From an uncultured Synechococcus sp. (GTDB lineage: Bacteria; Cyanobacteriota; Cyanobacteriia; PCC-6307; Cyanobiaceae): a stretch of DNA of 60,854 bases. The stretch is taken from assembly GCA_937930135.1 (NCBI GenBank), contig CALGVO010000182.1:1-60854 (forward strand). Reading direction: 5' to 3'. The position numbers and the translations under genes were made by a program. Positions within the stretch are counted from its first letter, which is position 1. Every line of letters starts with the position of its first letter. Of this stretch, positions 58,218 through 60,854 are shown one piece after another. The notes below the pieces were generated by a model. That model worked only from the letters and a program-made list of their open reading frames with translations, ran no database searches and had not been told where the DNA came from.

Positions 58218-59003
58218 ATGAATCGTTTCGCCGGCTTCGATGCTCGGGAGCGGCGACGTGGCGGCAGCGCTCTCGTCACCGGCACGGAGGTTCGTCCCTC
58301 CGCAGGTGGTCCCAGCTGTGTGGTCACCACCGATAGCGAATCACCGCGACTGACCCGGCTCAACAGCCATGTGCAGTCGATCGAGTTGCGCACGCATGTG
58401 TTCATCGATTCCCTGCAGCCGCAGTTGGCGGCCTATATGGGCTCGGTGAGCCAGGGGTTCCTGCCGATTCCCGGCGATGCCTGCCTCTGGATGGAGGTGT
58501 CGCCAGGGATGGCGGTGCACCGTGTCACCGACATTGCTCTCAAGGCCAGCAATGTGCGGCTCGGCCAGATGGTGGTGGAGCGGGCCTTTGGATCCATGGC
58601 GCTCTACCACCGCGATCAGAGCACCGTGCTCCATTCCGGCGATGTGGTGCTGGAAGCGATCGGGAGCTCGGTTGAGCAGCGCAGTCCGGCGGATGTGAGC
58701 TGGACCGAGGTGATCCGGGCGATCACCCCCGACCATGCCGTGTTGATCAACCGTCAGAACCGTCGCGGCTCGATGATCGAAGCGGGCATGAGCATGTTCA
58801 TCCTGGAAACGGAGCCGGCGGGTTACGTGTTGATCGCCGCCAATGAAGCGGAAAAAGCCTCCAACATCACACTGGTGGATGTGAAAGCGGTGGGGGCATT
58901 CGGGCGACTCACCCTCGCCGGCCGCGAGGGTGACGTGGAGGAGGCCGCCGCTGCTGCTATGCGGGCGATTGAGTTGGTCAACCGGCGATCCGCCGCGCGC
59001 TGA
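58218..59003 (+). CDS. csoS1D: Carboxysome shell protein with two BMC domains (CsoS1D)
   Basis: CsoS1D forms trimers of tandem bacterial microcompartment domains with a gated pore in alpha-carboxysome shells. The 261-residue protein has an Arg/Gly-rich N-terminal extension (about 1-55), then two BMC-like repeats. The first (about 56-150) includes TDIALKASNVRLGQMVVERAFGSMALYHRD-type sequence and the second (about 160-255) includes LIAANEAEKASNITLVDVKAVG. It lies about 1 kb before csoS1, with rdgB between. Confidence 0.92.
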   Translation: MNRFAGFDARERRRGGSALVTGTEVRPSAGGPSCVVTTDSESPRLTRLNSHVQSIELRTHVFIDSLQPQLAAYMGSVSQGFLPIPGDACLWMEVSPGMAVHRVTDIALKASNVRLGQMVVERAFGSMALYHRDQSTVLHSGDVVLEAIGSSVEQRSPADVSWTEVIRAITPDHAVLINRQNRRGSMIEAGMSMFILETEPAGYVLIAANEAEKASNITLVDVKAVGAFGRLTLAGREGDVEEAAAAAMRAIELVNRRSAAR

Positions 59004-59588
59004 TCAGTCCAGTCCGAGCCGGTGCCGCAGCCGGGGAGCCAGGCTTCTGGCCGCTTTGCCACGACTGCCCAGGCGAGCCAGCTGGGCCGGATTCAATTCG
59101 CCGTAGCTGCACTGTGCTTCCCGCACCCAGAACAGGGATTCGAGGCCACCACCAGGATAGGCAGGAGCCTGCAGCATTTCTCCCCAGCACAGACCCTCCG
59201 CCTCCTCGAGGCATTCGCCTTGCGGTGAGCAGAGCACCATGGCGCTGCGAAAACGGGCACTGCGGTAGGGGTGGCCTCTGAGGGCGTCCAGCAACCGACA
59301 CACCTTGTCGGCATCAGAGGAGGCGAAGCGGGCGGAATAGAGCCCGGGCGCACCGTCCAGGGCGTCCACCTCCAGGCCGGAATCATCGGCCAGGGTCCAG
59401 TGACCCGTGCGTTGGGCGGCAGCCCTGGCTTTGAGGCGTGCGTTCTCCAGGTAGGACGCGCCTGTTTCCTCCACCTCCAGGTCCGAGGGCTGACGACGGA
59501 CCTCCAGGGGAAGAGGGCCGAGCATCGCCTCGATTTCAGCAACCTTGACTGGGTTGCCGCTGGCAATGGTGAGGGTGGGCCGTGCCAA
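59004..59588 (-). CDS. rdgB: RdgB/HAM1-like non-canonical purine NTP pyrophosphatase
   Basis: The family removes dITP, dXTP and ITP to prevent their use in DNA and RNA. The 194-residue protein keeps the opening TIASGNPVKVAEIEAML and LADDSGLEVDALDGAPGLYSARFA. Two later motifs are altered: the GYDPxF loop reads GGGLESLFW, and the SHR motif reads GSRGKA. Activity or specificity may therefore differ from E. coli RdgB. The gene is convergent with csoS1D with no spacer and divergent from csoS1. Confidence 0.85.
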   Translation of the reverse strand: MARPTLTIASGNPVKVAEIEAMLGPLPLEVRRQPSDLEVEETGASYLENARLKARAAAQRTGHWTLADDSGLEVDALDGAPGLYSARFASSDADKVCRLLDALRGHPYRSARFRSAMVLCSPQGECLEEAEGLCWGEMLQAPAYPGGGLESLFWVREAQCSYGELNPAQLARLGSRGKAARSLAPRLRHRLGLD

Positions 59589-59618
59589 TCCGTGAGGAGA
59601 TGGGGGCCTCCATTGTGT

Positions 59619-59634
59619 GGGGTAGGGGTAGGGG
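59619..59634 (+). repeat. GGGGTA tandem, G-quadruplex-like
   Basis: GGGGTAGGGGTAGGGG gives three runs of four G separated by TA, with a further run of five G at 59602-59606, so four tracts are available on the plus strand. It lies 30 bp upstream of the rdgB start, on its template-complement side. Confidence 0.6.
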
Positions 59635-59673
59635 TCTCAGCGCTCGCTCGTCGGCCAGGAGTCAGATCGGGTT

Positions 59674-59689
59674 GAACATTCCACCCCCT
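59674..59689 (+). repeat. 16-bp direct repeat, copy 1, carboxysome leader
   Basis: GAACATTCCACCCCCT is identical to the copy at 59906-59921, 232 bp downstream. It sits near the upstream side of the csoS1 leader. Function is unknown. Confidence 0.75.
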
Positions 59690-59905
59690 GCAGGCGCAGG
59701 GTTCTGTCTCCGAATGTGAAGTTATGGCGGTCGCTGGACGTTGACAACGCTGTGTGGCGGTGTGCTCACAGGAACCCCTACAGCCGTTCGTAACAGTTGG
59801 GGCCTTGCTGATTAGCTGCGCTTATCAGGTTCACTATGGACAGTGATGCGCGAACAAGGCCGGATCGCTTGACGTCTGGGCTCGTGGCAGAGCAATGTCA
59901 GCGGC

Positions 59906-59921
59906 GAACATTCCACCCCCT
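59906..59921 (+). repeat. 16-bp direct repeat, copy 2, just before csoS1
   Basis: GAACATTCCACCCCCT ends 13 bp before the csoS1 ATG, where a Shine-Dalgarno sequence would be expected. The nearby sequence is C-rich rather than G-rich, so no strong ribosome-binding site is visible between it and the start. Confidence 0.75.
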
Positions 59922-59934
59922 TCTCCGGTAGGCA

Positions 59935-60246
59935 ATGGCTAACGAAACCATGGGCATCGCTCTCGGCATGATCGAGACCCGCGGCCTGGTCCCCGCAATC
60001 GAGGCGGCTGACGCCATGACCAAGGCTGCTGAAGTGCGCCTGATTGGTCGTGAGTTCGTCGGCGGCGGTTACGTGACCGTGCTGGTGCGCGGTGAAACCG
60101 GTGCTGTGAACGCTGCCGTTCGCGCCGGTGCCGATGCCTGTGAGCGCGTGGGCGACGGCCTGGTGGCTGCCCATATCATCGCCCGCCCCCACCGTGAAGT
60201 GGAGCCTGCATTGGGCAACGGCAACTTCCTGGGTCAGAAGGACTGA
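59935..60246 (+). CDS. csoS1: Alpha-carboxysome major shell protein
   Basis: CsoS1 hexamers tile the carboxysome shell facets. The 103-residue single-BMC-domain protein reads ETMGIALGMIETRGLVPAIE, with the conserved strand VRLIGREFVGGGYVTVLVRGE, the pore-lining residues within FVGGGYV, and AAHIIARPHREVEPAL at the end. It is the first gene of the cso-cbb operon, followed 97 bp later by cbbL. Confidence 0.97.
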   Translation: MANETMGIALGMIETRGLVPAIEAADAMTKAAEVRLIGREFVGGGYVTVLVRGETGAVNAAVRAGADACERVGDGLVAAHIIARPHREVEPALGNGNFLGQKD

Positions 60247-60267
60247 GATCTCACGCTGACCCTCTGA

Positions 60268-60302
60268 GCGACCGGTGCTGACCATCGGTTCTCGAAGGTC
60301 GC
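60268..60302 (+). promoter_or_regulatory. Possible hairpin between csoS1 and cbbL
   Basis: GCGACC (60268-60273) and GGTCGC (60297-60302) can pair around a 23-base loop in the 97-bp spacer. It might tune the ratio of shell protein to RuBisCO by processing or partial termination, but this is only a structural guess. Confidence 0.3.
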
Positions 60303-60343
60303 GATCTCAACCCTCCCCTTCACCGACCTAACGGAGTTTTCCC

Positions 60344-60854
60344 ATGAGCAAGAAGTACGACGCAGGGGTCAAGGAGTACAGGGACACGTACTGGACTCCT
60401 GACTACGTTCCCCTCGATACCGATCTCCTGGCCTGCTTCAAGTGCACCGGCCAGGAAGGTGTGCCCAAGGAGGAAGTGGCTGCTGCTGTGGCAGCGGAAT
60501 CCTCCACCGGCACCTGGTCCACCGTGTGGTCCGAGCTCCTCACCGATCTCGACTTCTACAAGGGCCGTTGCTACCGCATCGAAGACGTTCCTGGCGACAA
60601 GGAGTCCTTCTATGCCTTCATCGCCTATCCCCTCGATCTGTTCGAAGAGGGTTCCATCACCAACGTGCTGACCTCCCTGGTCGGCAACGTGTTCGGCTTC
60701 AAGGCTCTGCGCCACCTGCGTCTCGAGGACATCCGCTTCCCGATCGCTTTCATCAAGAGCTGCTACGGCCCGCCGAATGGCATCCAGGTCGAGCGCGACC
60801 GGATGAACAAGTACGGCCGTCCCCTGCTGGGCTGCACCATCAAGCCGAAGCTCG
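60344..60854 (+). CDS. cbbL: RuBisCO large subunit, form IA, N-terminal part
   Basis: CbbL fixes CO2 onto ribulose-1,5-bisphosphate inside the carboxysome. The first 170 residues are present and the gene runs off the right edge. MSKKYDAGVKEYRDTYWTPD is the form IA opening of alpha-cyanobacteria and proteobacteria, followed by TGTWSTVWSELLTDLDFYKG and LGCTIKPKL, which is just before the catalytic loop region. CbbS and the other carboxysome genes would follow outside the window. The ATG at 60344 is preceded by CGGAG, a plausible ribosome-binding site. Confidence 0.98.
   Translation, partial: MSKKYDAGVKEYRDTYWTPDYVPLDTDLLACFKCTGQEGVPKEEVAAAVAAESSTGTWSTVWSELLTDLDFYKGRCYRIEDVPGDKESFYAFIAYPLDLFEEGSITNVLTSLVGNVFGFKALRHLRLEDIRFPIAFIKSCYGPPNGIQVERDRMNKYGRPLLGCTIKPKL

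Larger units (their letters stand above)
59589..59934. other. Intergenic region between divergent rdgB and csoS1
   Basis: This 346-bp gap should hold the promoter of the csoS1-cbbL carboxysome operon and that of rdgB. It contains a GGGGTA tandem (59619-59634) and two copies of a 16-bp direct repeat (59674-59689, 59906-59921). I see no clear protein-coding gene. The region near 59800-59840 is relatively AT-rich, but I cannot pick a firm promoter. Confidence 0.6.

Overview
This window is a gene-dense, GC-rich stretch of core chromosome from a marine-type picocyanobacterium (alpha-cyanobacterium, Synechococcus/Cyanobium/Prochlorococcus lineage). The support is direct. It carries a csoS-type carboxysome shell gene next to form IA RuBisCO (csoS1-cbbL), csoS1D, chlorophyll genes (por and chlL/B/N), photosystem proteins (psaM, psb27), the alkane pair ado/aar, and an RpoD with an Ala/Lys-rich N-terminal extension. 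I assign the lineage from protein content, not from a search, and the GC-rich base composition argues against low-GC Prochlorococcus.

Layout. 1-12.3 kb: rpoD (cut by the left edge), priA, a DUF3153 lipoprotein, argB, a DUF2854 protein, ssb, cobK, cutA, a PfkB kinase, purA, psb27 and proS. 12.4-21.4 kb: a putative DNA-binding protein behind an inverted repeat, ppa, a [2Fe-2S] ferredoxin, an Spx/ArsC-like protein, a large membrane protein with a voltage-sensor-like stretch, lepB, a degenerate dihydroorotase, a two-domain histidine phosphatase and a CAAX-type protease. 20.9-33 kb: an FtsL-like protein plus ftsI, transaldolase with EF-hands, a cNMP-binding protein, a photolyase-like flavoprotein, a geranylgeranyl-reductase-like enzyme, frr, pyrH, cobO, a methyltransferase, a tyrosine recombinase and hemH with an Hlip tail.

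33-51 kb: ilvB with a zinc-ribbon tail, a TNase-like secreted protein, a solute-binding-protein-like lipoprotein, an FAD oxidoreductase, the pgeF / Tab2 / S1-homologue run, a creatininase-family protein, ado-aar-accA (fatty acid to alkane), an SDR, folE, trpF, a site-2 protease, a lipoate-ligase-like protein and a TauE/SafE permease. 51-60.9 kb: a photosynthesis and carbon fixation block with crr6, psaM, por facing chlN-chlB-chlL, csoS1D, rdgB, csoS1 and cbbL (cut by the right edge).

The genes are packed very tightly. Many tail-to-tail pairs overlap, and only one convincing intrinsic terminator is visible. I see no transposons, CRISPR arrays, prophage block, tRNA or rRNA. The region looks vertically inherited, and I do not see a clear new multi-gene system. 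The best leads are the solitary arm-type tyrosine recombinase with a His-to-Tyr change, the FtsL-like protein before ftsI, the PgeF/Tab2/S1 translation-type cluster, the inverted repeat before the 12.4 kb regulator, the 16-bp direct repeat before csoS1, and several domain fusions (tal-EF-hand, hemH-Hlip, ilvB-zinc ribbon).
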